A stretch of DNA of 15,862 nt, from assembly GCA_913043885.1 (NCBI GenBank), contig CAJWOB010000019.1:1-15862 (forward strand), given 5' to 3'. Positions 1 through 7,127 of this stretch are shown in pieces. Each line of letters begins with the position of its first letter. The stretch's first letter is position 1. Made by a program: the position numbers and the translations under genes. This DNA is from an uncultured Spirochaetaceae bacterium. Lineage in GTDB: Bacteria; Spirochaetota; Spirochaetia; SZUA-6; Bin103. The notes below the pieces were generated by a model. It was not told the origin of the DNA, did not search any database, and saw only the letters and a list, made by a program, of their open reading frames with translations.

Positions 1-660
1 GCGCAGCAGCAGCGGCGCCATGCGATAGGGATGCCGGCCCATGTTGCCGAAGGCGGCGAGGCTGCGCATGCGCCAGCCGCCGTCCACCGCGGCGACCACC
101 ACCGGCAACTGCATCTCGCGGGCCAGAACGCGGAAGCCCGCGGTGTGGAACGTACGCAGCCGTCCGTCGCGGGACCGGGTGCCCTCGGGGAAGATGACCG
201 GGCTGCCCACGCTGCCGTGCGCTCCGCTGGTGGCGGCCAGCCGGAGCAAGGCGAGATGGCTGCCGCGGAACGGCCCGAACCTGTCCACGAACGCCTGCTC
301 GGAGTAGCGTAGGCTCTTCGAAACCGATGGCACGCGGCGCATGAGCTCACGCTTTGCCACGAACTTGAGGTGGTGGGGGCGAAAGGTGGAAATGAGCACC
401 GGGATGTCCACCAGGCTCTGGTGGTTGGTTACCAGGACGAACTGCTCTGGCAGCGTGAAGGCTGGTTTCTGGTAGACCACGCGCAGGCCGGTGATCAGCT
501 TGGCCGCCCGTAGCAGCCGGCTGGCCTGGGTCTGCACAAAGCGCTCCGCCAGCGCGCGCCGTCGTGGTCCTCGTCGCCAGCTGACCGCGAGGGTCAGGCG
601 CGCATCGTGAAACAGCAGGATGCTGGCCAGGTACACCAGATAGATGACGCCGCGTAGCAT
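1..660 (-). CDS. plsC: 1-acyl-sn-glycerol-3-phosphate acyltransferase (PlsC family), partial at the window edge
   Basis: The minus strand is open from an ATG at 660 to the left edge, giving 220 residues with no stop, so the C-terminus lies outside the window. The N-terminus starts with a hydrophobic segment (residues 4-17), likely a membrane anchor. The acyltransferase HX4D motif is NHQSLVD at 79-85 and the glycerol-phosphate-binding motif is FPEGTRSRDG at 157-166. Spacing and order are those of the PlsC/AGPAT family, which transfers an acyl chain to the sn-2 position of lysophosphatidic acid at the inner membrane. The start lies 1 nt after the stop of the HAD gene, so it is probably translated from the same mRNA. 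The family is certain; the exact acyl acceptor (lysophosphatidate or another lysolipid) is inferred. Confidence 0.9.
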   Translation of the reverse strand, partial: MLRGVIYLVYLASILLFHDARLTLAVSWRRGPRRRALAERFVQTQASRLLRAAKLITGLRVVYQKPAFTLPEQFVLVTNHQSLVDIPVLISTFRPHHLKFVAKRELMRRVPSVSKSLRYSEQAFVDRFGPFRGSHLALLRLAATSGAHGSVGSPVIFPEGTRSRDGRLRTFHTAGFRVLAREMQLPVVVAAVDGGWRMRSLAAFGNMGRHPYRMAPLLLR

Positions 661-661
661 G

Positions 662-1453
662 TCAGCTGGTCAGCCGCCTCATCAGGTCGGCAAGCTCGGC
701 GGCCCCCACGCAGTGCACGTCGTGGCTGGCCAGCAGCTCACTGTCGGCGAGGATCGTTGGCAGTGCGTAGCCCCAGTCGCACAGTAGCCTGCGTACCGCG
801 AACCGGCACGGGCCAGTCAGGTGCTCGAACTGATCCTCCACGAACACGGCGCTGTCGTAGGCTGAGCCCTGCAGCTCCTGCTCGATGAGCTCCAGCTTGC
901 GCGCATCTTGTCCGCCTGGCCGACTCGGGGCATGCATAATCGCTTCCGCCGCCAGTCGAATGCCGGCGGCGGCCAGGATCTCCGCGATAAGCCCCGAAGC
1001 CTTGGTCGACAGGATGCGAATGCGGCTGAGGTCGCCGGCGTCGAGCAGAAGCTGGCGCACATGGGGGTAGAGGGGATTGAGGCGCAGCCACTCCTGCTTG
1101 CGGTTGGCCAGGAACTCAGCGCGGGTCTCCGCCAGCGTGGTCTTGAATGCGCCCATCCGCTCCGCACCGGCTGCCTGGCGGGCCGCGTCGAACACCTGCT
1201 GCTCGGCTGGAAATGCGTCTCCGTCGGCTTCCTCGGCGGCGATCAGCTGCTGAATAAGAACATAGTCCTCGCCGGAGCTGATGAGCGGTCGGAGTGCGTG
1301 GAAGCGCCGCCGCAGAGACCGCGCCATCCGGTCGGGTAGCGGTGGGGCGAAGTGCGTGTGCCATGTCAGCCAGCTGCTGGCAAAGCACTCCGCTTCCGAA
1401 TTACACACCACGCCGTCGAAATCCAGGAACAGCAGCGCGGTGTCACTGTTCAT
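662..1453 (-). CDS. HAD-superfamily hydrolase-like protein
   Basis: A 263-residue protein. Motif I is DFDGVV at residues 11-16, with the nucleophile and acid Asp of phosphatase-type HAD enzymes. A Thr in ILSTKAS fits motif II, a Lys in the ARKLELI segment fits motif III, and FVED late in the protein fits motif IV. The helical region between motifs I and II fits a C1-type cap. I chose ATG at 1453, 19 nt after the LarA-homologue stop. An upstream in-frame GTG at 1510 would overlap that gene by 38 bp and add a non-family leader. The substrate cannot be read from sequence; phosphatases and phosphoglycolate-type enzymes share this layout. Its position directly before plsC leaves a lipid-phosphate role possible, but that is only context. 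Confidence 0.82.
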   Translation of the reverse strand: MNSDTALLFLDFDGVVCNSEAECFASSWLTWHTHFAPPLPDRMARSLRRRFHALRPLISSGEDYVLIQQLIAAEEADGDAFPAEQQVFDAARQAAGAERMGAFKTTLAETRAEFLANRKQEWLRLNPLYPHVRQLLLDAGDLSRIRILSTKASGLIAEILAAAGIRLAAEAIMHAPSRPGGQDARKLELIEQELQGSAYDSAVFVEDQFEHLTGPCRFAVRRLLCDWGYALPTILADSELLASHDVHCVGAAELADLMRRLTS

Positions 1454-1472
1454 TGCCGCATCCGCTGCCACG

Positions 1473-2783
1473 CTAGCGCTCCCGGTGGAGCCGCTCAGCA
1501 GGTGAGCCACTCACCCGGTGGAGCGTCTCGCCGGCGTGGGGGACGTAGCGCACCCCCTCGTCCTCTCGCCCTCGATAGGAATCGATGTCAACCTCGCGAT
1601 GGTCGAGGTAGCCCAGGTTGATCCGCTCGCACGTCGTCCGATCGATCCCCGTCGCGAGCACCACCTCGATGCGGGGACGCTCCACGCCGCCGGCGTAACT
1701 GCCCTCGCCCTTGACCAGCGCTGAGTGGGCGAGCACTCCGCGCGGCACCTCAGCAAAGCGAGCGGCCTGCGCGTCGAAGTAGCTGGCCACGTGGTAGCCG
1801 GTCTGCTGCAGGTGCTTCCCCCACGTTCGCGAGATCTCGGTGATGTGGGGCCCGTAGATGATGAGCTTCCCCCCGTCGGCGACGATCGGCTCGAGCTTGT
1901 ACATCACCTTCCCGGCAACCCACATCTCGTCGTACATCTCCGGCGCGTGCCCGAGGACTAGATCGTAGGCCCGCGGCGTGTGGACGATATGCATCGCCCG
2001 CGATGCCGCCACCGCCGCTGGCCACGCTTCCGTCGGCCGGCCCACCTCCATCTGCGTCATGCCGCTGGCGGAGGATACGACCAGGGCGACGAGGTGGCAT
2101 GGCACCTCCACCATCGAAGCCGCCTTCTCGATGACTCGGCGGGCCGGGGTGTCCTCGCGCCCGATGGTCTTACGGCAGGTGATAACCGCGCTCATCCAAT
2201 GGAAGAAGTCGAGGAACTCCCCCCCGGAGATGCCAGGGAACAGGTACTTGTGGCCGCCGGAGAAGCCAACGATCTCGTGGGGGAACACCGGGCCGACGAT
2301 CAGCAGGAGGTCGTACTCGAAGATGGCGCGGTTGATGGTGACGTCTACCGCTTCCGAGAACCGTCCTTCGGAGAGGCTGGCAACCTCCTCGGCGCGTATC
2401 GTGCCGATCTTCTTCAGACTGTCAGGTTGGTCCCAACGGTGATTGAGGAATCGGTGGTCGGCATACTCGCCTGCCCGCAGCTCGGGGCTCAGTCCGTAGA
2501 GCGCGTCCAGCTGATCGTCGGACATGACCGAGTGGGTGCCTAGCGCCACCATGAAATCGAGCTGTGCTGCCCGCTCACCTATCGTGTCGTGGACCGCCCG
2601 CACCAGCTGCGGCATGGGGGCGGTGCGGGTGGCGTCGGGGGTCAGCACCAGCACTCGCTTGCCCTCGTAGAGGGCGGTTGGCGTGCCGGCATCGATCCGC
2701 GCGCGCACCTGATCGTCGGTTAGCGCGCCGGGCACTGCGGTGGGAGCGTCGATCGCGGTGGCTGCCAGTGAGGTGTCATCCAT
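1473..2783 (-). CDS. LarA-family nickel-pincer racemase/epimerase homologue (DUF2088 type)
   Basis: A 436-residue protein, full length for the family (about 420-440). From memory of Lactobacillus plantarum LarA, the key residues D72, R75, H108, H174, K184 and H200 have counterparts here at D50, R53 (DATR), H84 (GTHS), H169 (FPHE), K179 (GGHKYLFPG) and H195, with near-identical spacing. K179 would carry the covalent nickel pincer nucleotide. LarA-type enzymes racemise or epimerise alpha-hydroxy acids by transient hydride transfer to the cofactor. Members known to act on lactate, malate, phenyllactate, hydroxyglutarate and gluconate exist, so the substrate is open. ATG 2783 lies 1 nt after the SDR stop; the longer ORF upstream runs into the SDR gene. 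The larB/C/E cofactor genes are not in the window. Linkage to a mannonate-type SDR and gnd favours a sugar-acid substrate (inference). Confidence 0.88.
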   Translation of the reverse strand: MDDTSLAATAIDAPTAVPGALTDDQVRARIDAGTPTALYEGKRVLVLTPDATRTAPMPQLVRAVHDTIGERAAQLDFMVALGTHSVMSDDQLDALYGLSPELRAGEYADHRFLNHRWDQPDSLKKIGTIRAEEVASLSEGRFSEAVDVTINRAIFEYDLLLIVGPVFPHEIVGFSGGHKYLFPGISGGEFLDFFHWMSAVITCRKTIGREDTPARRVIEKAASMVEVPCHLVALVVSSASGMTQMEVGRPTEAWPAAVAASRAMHIVHTPRAYDLVLGHAPEMYDEMWVAGKVMYKLEPIVADGGKLIIYGPHITEISRTWGKHLQQTGYHVASYFDAQAARFAEVPRGVLAHSALVKGEGSYAGGVERPRIEVVLATGIDRTTCERINLGYLDHREVDIDSYRGREDEGVRYVPHAGETLHRVSGSPAERLHRER

Positions 2784-2784
2784 G

Positions 2785-3612
2785 TCAGACGTTATCCACC
2801 AGGAAGCCGCCGTCCACCGGAATCGTGACTCCGGTAACAAAGCCGGCCGCCGCGCGGCTGGCCAGGAACAGCGCCGCACCGCACATCTCACGTGCTTCGG
2901 CGAAGCGGCCCATCGGGGTACGGGCGATTATGCTAGCGCCGCGTTCGGTGAGCTTGCCGCTGGCCTCGTCGGCAACCAGCAGCCTCCGATTCTGCTCTGC
3001 GACGACGAATCCGGGAGCGATAGCGTTTACCCGGATGCCATCGGCGGCGTACTCCTTCGCGGTAGCCGCGGTCAGGTTCATCACCCCCGCCTTCGCGGCA
3101 CCGTACGCCCACACGCCGGAGAGTGGGCGGTAGGACGTCATCGAGGCAATGTTGATGATCGCACCACCGCGACCCGCGGCCTTCCAGTAGCGGGCGATCA
3201 GCTTGGTAGGCACCACCAACCCGGCAACCAGGTTGAGTCGGAGAATCTCCTCGAATGCTTCGACCTCGAGCTCTTCGAACGGCCCCTTGCCCCGATTGCC
3301 ACCCACGGCATTCACCAGGACGTCGGGCTCACCGAGGGCGGCGGCGCTTTCGGCGATGGCGGCGTCCACCGCCTCTTCGCTGCCGGCGTCGACCACCAAC
3401 CCGACCGCGCCTTCTTCGTCGCTACCGGCCTCCTCGCGCAGACGGGTCAGAGCTGTGTCGACCGACGCCTGACTACGACTCCATATGGCCACGCGCGCCC
3501 CGGCACGGCGAAAGCCGATCGCCAGCTCGGTGGCAATGGTGCCGGCGCCGCCGGCGAGTAGGACCACCTGACCGTCGAGACCAAACAACTCTGTGGCGTA
3601 GACGTCGCTCAT
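2785..3612 (-). CDS. SDR-family oxidoreductase, D-mannonate/fructuronate oxidoreductase-like
   Basis: A 275-residue classical short-chain dehydrogenase. The Rossmann glycine motif is AGGAGTIATE near residues 20-29. The catalytic residues are S157 (NIAS), Y170 and K174 (YGAAK). The C-terminal half has PGFVVAEQNRRLL, then LTERG, then RTPMGRF and PVDGGF. From memory this strongly resembles the Bacillus YjmF/UxuB-type SDR that reduces fructuronate to mannonate; gluconate 5-dehydrogenases are the nearest alternative. The ATG overlaps the gnd stop by 4 bp (ATGA), so translation is probably coupled. It would supply or consume the hydroxy acid handled by the downstream LarA homologue. The SDR assignment is very secure; the substrate is a motif-based guess. 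Confidence 0.87.
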   Translation of the reverse strand: MSDVYATELFGLDGQVVLLAGGAGTIATELAIGFRRAGARVAIWSRSQASVDTALTRLREEAGSDEEGAVGLVVDAGSEEAVDAAIAESAAALGEPDVLVNAVGGNRGKGPFEELEVEAFEEILRLNLVAGLVVPTKLIARYWKAAGRGGAIINIASMTSYRPLSGVWAYGAAKAGVMNLTAATAKEYAADGIRVNAIAPGFVVAEQNRRLLVADEASGKLTERGASIIARTPMGRFAEAREMCGAALFLASRAAAGFVTGVTIPVDGGFLVDNV

Positions 3613-5048
3613 GCCGGGCGTGTCCCGGTCCAGTCGGTGTGGAATACGCCATCGCGGTCGACACGCTGGTAGGTGTGAGCTCCGAAGTAGTCTCGTTGCG
3701 CCTGCAGTAGATTCGCCGGCAACACCGCCGTGCGGTACGAGTCGAAGTAGGCGAGCGCCGAGGAGAACGCAGGCGCCGCGACGCCATGCCGTACGCAGGT
3801 TGCCACCACTTCTCGCCACCCGGCCTGGCTGTCGTCGACCACCTGGCGAAAGTAGTCGTCGAGCAGCAGGTTTGCCAGCTGCGGGGCGCGATCGTAGGCC
3901 TCACGGATCTTGTCCAGGAAGCGGGCGCGGATGATGCAGCCGCCGCGCCAGATCGTGGCGATCTCGCCGAAGCGCAGCTCCCAGCCGTGCTCGGCAGCCG
4001 CCATGTCCATCAGCGCAAATCCCTGTGCGTAGGCGCAAATCTTGGAGGCGTAGAGCGCGCTGCGCAGGGCGGCCAGCGCTGCCCCACGTTCCGGCGCAGC
4101 CGGTGTCGCCTTGGGCCCTCGCAGCACTGAAGCAGCGTGCACGCGCTCCTCCTTTTGTGAGGAGAGGTAGCGGGCAAACACCGCCTCGGCGATGGTCGCC
4201 GCTGGGGTACCGAGGTCGAGCGCCGACTGGCTCGTCCACTTGCCGGTGCCCTTCTGCGCCGCGGTATCGACGATTATCTCCACCATCGGTTTCCCACTGT
4301 CCGGGGCGACCCGGCCGAGGATATCGGCAGTAATCTCGATGAGGTAGGAATCCAGCTCGCCCTCGTTCCACTCTTGGAAAGTGCGCTGCATCTCCGGGTA
4401 GGACATGCCCAGCACCTGTTTCATGTACGCGTACGCCTCCGTGATTAGCTGCATGTCCGCGTATTCGATGCCGTTGTGGACCATCTTTACGAAGTGACCG
4501 GCACCGTCGGCACCGATATAGGTGCAGCAGGGCTCGCCGTCGACCACCGCCGCAATCGAGCGGAACAGGTCCGCGACTGCTTCGTAGGCCTCCGGATGGC
4601 CACCGGGCATGATACTCGGACCGCGGAGTGCCCCCTCCTCGCCGCCGGAGATGCCAGTGCCGAGGTAGCGAAGGCCGCGCTCGGCCAGGCGTGCCGCACG
4701 GGCACGGGTATCGCTGAACAGCGAGTTGCCGCCGTCGATGACGATATCGCCTTCCTCGAGGTACGGCAGCAGCTCGTCGATGACCGCGTCCACCGCGCCG
4801 CCGGCCTTCACCATCAACAGCACGCGCCGCGGCCGCTGCAACAGCTCCGCTAGCTGCTCGAAGGAGGCAGCCCCCACGACGCGCTTCCCCGCCGCGTCGC
4901 TCGCCAGCCAGTCGTCGAGGGTGCGCTGGGTGCGGTTGTAGGCGGCGACGGTGTAGCCGCGGCTCTCGATGTTGAGTGCGAGGTTCTGGCCCATCACCGC
5001 CAGTCCCACCACCGCGATGTCTGCACGCGGAGAGGAGTTGTTGCTCAT
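3609..5048 (-). CDS. gnd: 6-phosphogluconate dehydrogenase, decarboxylating
   Basis: A 479-residue protein, the usual length for the long bacterial enzyme. It oxidises and decarboxylates 6-phosphogluconate to ribulose 5-phosphate, yielding NADPH in the cytoplasmic pentose phosphate pathway. Visible markers are the Rossmann motif GLAVMGQNLALNI (15-27) followed by NRT (38-40), as in NADP-using enzymes, then GISGGEEGALRGPSIMPGG (132-150), and catalytic K188 with H191 and N192 in KMVHNG. The late GTGKW and FGAHTYQR segments are present, so the C-terminal domain is complete. ATG 5048 is the first start that precedes the family N-terminus closely; longer in-frame starts run through the opposite lipoprotein gene. 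It is first in the five-gene block, with no convincing Shine-Dalgarno sequence and a promoter-like pair just upstream. Confidence 0.96.
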   Translation of the reverse strand: MSNNSSPRADIAVVGLAVMGQNLALNIESRGYTVAAYNRTQRTLDDWLASDAAGKRVVGAASFEQLAELLQRPRRVLLMVKAGGAVDAVIDELLPYLEEGDIVIDGGNSLFSDTRARAARLAERGLRYLGTGISGGEEGALRGPSIMPGGHPEAYEAVADLFRSIAAVVDGEPCCTYIGADGAGHFVKMVHNGIEYADMQLITEAYAYMKQVLGMSYPEMQRTFQEWNEGELDSYLIEITADILGRVAPDSGKPMVEIIVDTAAQKGTGKWTSQSALDLGTPAATIAEAVFARYLSSQKEERVHAASVLRGPKATPAAPERGAALAALRSALYASKICAYAQGFALMDMAAAEHGWELRFGEIATIWRGGCIIRARFLDKIREAYDRAPQLANLLLDDYFRQVVDDSQAGWREVVATCVRHGVAAPAFSSALAYFDSYRTAVLPANLLQAQRDYFGAHTYQRVDRDGVFHTDWTGTRPA

Positions 5049-5059
5049 GTCGAAGCTGC

Positions 5060-5088
5060 ATTGTCTGCGCAGTCGGGGCCGGAAGCAA
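5060..5088 (-). promoter_or_regulatory. candidate promoter of the gnd operon
   Basis: On the minus strand, TTGCTT (5083-5088) and GACAAT (5060-5065) are separated by 17 nt. The -35 matches consensus at 3 of 6 positions and the -10 at 4 of 6. The -10 ends 11 nt before the gnd ATG, leaving only a few nucleotides of leader. This is an inspection-based guess in GC-rich DNA. Confidence 0.35.
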
Positions 5089-5126
5089 CGGCGTGAGCGT
5101 ACCCGCGGGGTCCGCAACGCCGTTGC
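5085..5126. promoter_or_regulatory. inverted repeat in the gnd/lipoprotein divergent spacer, possible operator
   Basis: GCAACGGCG (5085-5093) is repeated as its exact reverse complement CGCCGTTGC (5118-5126), with 24 nt between. The right arm also lies in a tighter palindrome, GCAACG-C-CGTTGC (5114-5126). The left arm overlaps the candidate -35 of gnd, so a repressor bound here could block that promoter. It could equally be a chance hairpin in GC-rich DNA. Confidence 0.4.
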
Positions 5127-5218
5127 CGCGGTCCTCGCTTTGCTCCAAGCTCGGCCGAGGTGTCGGGCCAAGGGTGTCCTCAGCTGTTTCGACCGCGCGA
5201 TGGAGGCGGACGGTGCAA

Positions 5219-6184
5219 ATGAGGAAGCTGCTGCCCGCCCTATCGGCCGGCCTGCTGCTCGCCGGCTGTGCCACCGAGTTGACCAGCGAGGATCTGGCCG
5301 CGGAGTACTACAACCTCGGCAACGCCTTCCTGGAGTTGGAGCGCTACGACGTGGCGGTCGGCTACTACCAGCGCTCCTTGGGCCTCGCCGACGACGCGGA
5401 AGCGCGCTACAACCTGGCGCTCGCCCTGCAGCGGGCCAGTCGTTTCGACGAGTCGCTGGACGAGCTGGAGCTGCTGCTCGCCGGTGATCCCAGCAACGCC
5501 CTCGTGCTGGAGCTGCAGGCAATGGCGTTCCACCTCTCGGGCCAGGAACAGGCCGCCATCGAGGCATATGCGCGCATCGAAGAGCTACACCCGGACAACC
5601 AGGTCGCCCCCTACAACCGCGCGCTGCTGCTGTGGGCGGGCGGCGACACGGCGCAGGCGGCAGACCTTCTGGAACATCTGCTGGAGCTCCAACCCGACGA
5701 CCAGGACATCCTGTTCAATCTGGCGCTGCTTTCCTCGCAGGTCGGCGAGTCGGACGCCGCCGCAGCGCTATGGGCCCGCTACCTGGAAGAGGACCCCACC
5801 GACGCAGCGGCACTCCTCGAGCTGGCGCAGGTACAGAGCCGCCGAGGGCAGTTTGCCGAGGCGCTCGATACCTTCGCCGCGGCCGAGGCGGCGATGGTCG
5901 AGGAAGATCCGCGCGGCCCACTGGCGCAGTTCGAGCGGGCGGCCATCCTGCTCACCGAGGTGGAGGACCCCCGCGCCGGCCTGTCCGCGTTGCGGGCGGC
6001 TCTGCTGGGTGGCTTCCGCGATCGAGAGCGGATCTCGCAGCTACTGGCCGAGCCCGATCTCCTGGAGCGGGAAGCGGTGGCGGCGGAGCTGGAGGAATAC
6101 AATCTGGCCCCCGCTGCAGGGGGACCGGGCGACGATGTGCGGGAGGGAGAGGAAGGCCAACTTGGGGTCAGCGACGGCAGCTAG
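5219..6184 (+). CDS. TPR-repeat lipoprotein
   Basis: A 321-residue protein with a lipoprotein signal: basic MRK, a hydrophobic core, lipobox LLAGC with Cys17 as the predicted lipidated residue and Ala at +2, so it should sit on the periplasmic side of a membrane. From about residue 25 to 250 it is a run of 34-residue TPR-like units with the typical pattern (YYNLGNAFLELERYDVAV, ARYNLALALQRASRFDESL, LYNRALL-like and FNLALL-like segments). The C-terminal 70 residues are acidic. TPR proteins scaffold protein complexes; the partner is unknown. A GGAGG at 5202-5206 lies 12 nt before ATG 5219, and this start places the signal peptide correctly. It is divergent from gnd and convergent with adk, so it is probably transcribed alone. 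Confidence 0.88.
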   Translation: MRKLLPALSAGLLLAGCATELTSEDLAAEYYNLGNAFLELERYDVAVGYYQRSLGLADDAEARYNLALALQRASRFDESLDELELLLAGDPSNALVLELQAMAFHLSGQEQAAIEAYARIEELHPDNQVAPYNRALLLWAGGDTAQAADLLEHLLELQPDDQDILFNLALLSSQVGESDAAAALWARYLEEDPTDAAALLELAQVQSRRGQFAEALDTFAAAEAAMVEEDPRGPLAQFERAAILLTEVEDPRAGLSALRAALLGGFRDRERISQLLAEPDLLEREAVAAELEEYNLAPAAGGPGDDVREGEEGQLGVSDGS

Positions 6185-6223
6185 CGCGGCCGGGGAGCTG
6201 GCGAGGCCGGGCCCTGGCCGCGC
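6184..6223. terminator. GC-rich hairpin between convergent genes, possible bidirectional terminator
   Basis: GCGCGGCC (6184-6191) pairs perfectly with GGCCGCGC (6216-6223) across a 24-nt loop that is itself GC-rich. It fills the whole gap between the stop codons of the lipoprotein gene and adk. Neither strand has a T run after the stem, so it is not a textbook intrinsic terminator. Confidence 0.4.
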
Positions 6224-6224
6224 C

Positions 6225-6875
6225 CTAGGAAGGGGCGACCGCCGCGAGCAGCGCGACGGATTCCTCTAGCACCTCACTAGGGCCGGCTGTGGCGTCTACC
6301 TCCCGCAGCACTCCCCGCTCTCGAAAGAGCCGCTCCAGCTCCTCCGTCTGCGCGTGGTAGACCCGCAACCGGGCCGCCACGGCTTCCGGCTGGTCATCGG
6401 CGCGCTGGGCGAGGTCGGCCCCACAGTTGTCGCACACCTCAAGCTTGGCAGGTGGGTGGTGCTCGGAATGGTAGATAGCACCGCAGCTGGGGCAGGTAAG
6501 CCGCCCCGATAGGCGGCGCACGATCTCGTCGTCATCGATAACCAGGCTGAGCACCGCGGTAACCGGCGCGAACTGATCCAGCGTAACCGCCTGCGCGACG
6601 GTCCGCGGGTAGCCGTCCATCAGCGCACCGTTGGTGCAGTCGGCTGCGTCCAGCCGTTCTCGGACGATCTGGTTGGTGATCTCGTCCGGGACGAGCTGCC
6701 CGGAGCTCAGGACGTCCCCTACCTGCCGCCCCAATTCGGTTTGATTGCGGACCGCGGACCGGAACAGCTCACCGGTCGACACGTGAGGGAGCTCCACCCG
6801 CTCGGAGAGCTGAACCGCGAGGGTGCCCTTGCCCGCGCCGGGCGGCCCAAGCAGAACGACAATCTGCTTACTCAC
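6225..6875 (-). CDS. adk: adenylate kinase, zinc-LID type
   Basis: A 216-residue enzyme that interconverts ATP + AMP and two ADP in the cytoplasm. The P-loop is GPPGAGKGT (10-18), followed by the AMP-site segment STGELFR (33-39) and DGYPRT (87-92, usually DGFPRT). The LID carries four cysteines as CPSC (128-131) and CDNC (148-151), the zinc-binding version of the LID. The start is a GTG at 6875 that overlaps the stop of the cysteine-rich gene by 4 bp (GTGA), so the two are probably translationally coupled. It is last in the ahcY - Cys-rich - adk block. Confidence 0.96.
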   Translation of the reverse strand: MSKQIVVLLGPPGAGKGTLAVQLSERVELPHVSTGELFRSAVRNQTELGRQVGDVLSSGQLVPDEITNQIVRERLDAADCTNGALMDGYPRTVAQAVTLDQFAPVTAVLSLVIDDDEIVRRLSGRLTCPSCGAIYHSEHHPPAKLEVCDNCGADLAQRADDQPEAVAARLRVYHAQTEELERLFRERGVLREVDATAGPSEVLEESVALLAAVAPS

Positions 6876-7126
6876 ACCAGTACCTGCGTCGACTCCAGCA
6901 CTCGTTCCAGCGCACGCGAAACCCTCACCTCCGGCCGTTCATGGCATTCGCGAGAACACAGGCGCGATCGGTACCCGGTCTCGTTCTCGAAGTAGCGGCC
7001 GCAATTGATGCAGCGCTCGTAGCAGACCGCGCACTCGGCACAACAGTACCGCTGTTCCAGAAGCTCGTGCGCATCGACGTGGCAGCCACAGTTGCGACAA
7101 CTCGCGAGGGGCGCTACCGAGGTCAC
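6872..7126 (-). CDS. small cysteine-rich, probably zinc-binding protein
   Basis: An 84-residue protein with 11 cysteines, all between residues 10 and 61: CxxCxCH at 10-16, CCxxCxxCxxxCxxC at 28-42, and CxxxCH at 57-62. The part CINCGRYF followed by LCSREC resembles a treble-clef/zinc-ribbon half-site of the kind seen in FCS/MYM-like fingers. The last 20 residues look helical and have no cysteine. I do not recognise the family. The reading frame is credible because it fills the gap between ahcY and adk exactly: GTG at 7126, 1 nt after the ahcY stop, with a 4-bp overlap with adk. Two zinc sites are likely. A role as a small regulator or metal-dependent partner of nucleotide metabolism is only contextual. 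Confidence 0.75.
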   Translation of the reverse strand: MTSVAPLASCRNCGCHVDAHELLEQRYCCAECAVCYERCINCGRYFENETGYRSRLCSRECHERPEVRVSRALERVLESTQVLV

Positions 7127-7127
7127 G

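Noticed and set aside
1..312. Plus-strand ORFs of 93 and 88 codons at the left edge
   Set aside because: They are antisense to the PlsC frame, which has both acyltransferase motifs; they contain no recognisable pattern.
1978..2543. Plus-strand ORFs of 154 and 187 codons opposite the LarA homologue
   Set aside because: Both are shadows of the LarA-homologue frame, which has a complete set of conserved catalytic residues.
3901..5274. Long ORF on the minus strand (457 codons) in another frame across gnd
   Set aside because: It covers gnd almost entirely in a different frame, is Arg/Gly/His-rich with no family motif, and its length reflects the scarcity of stops in GC-rich DNA. The gnd frame has all catalytic motifs.
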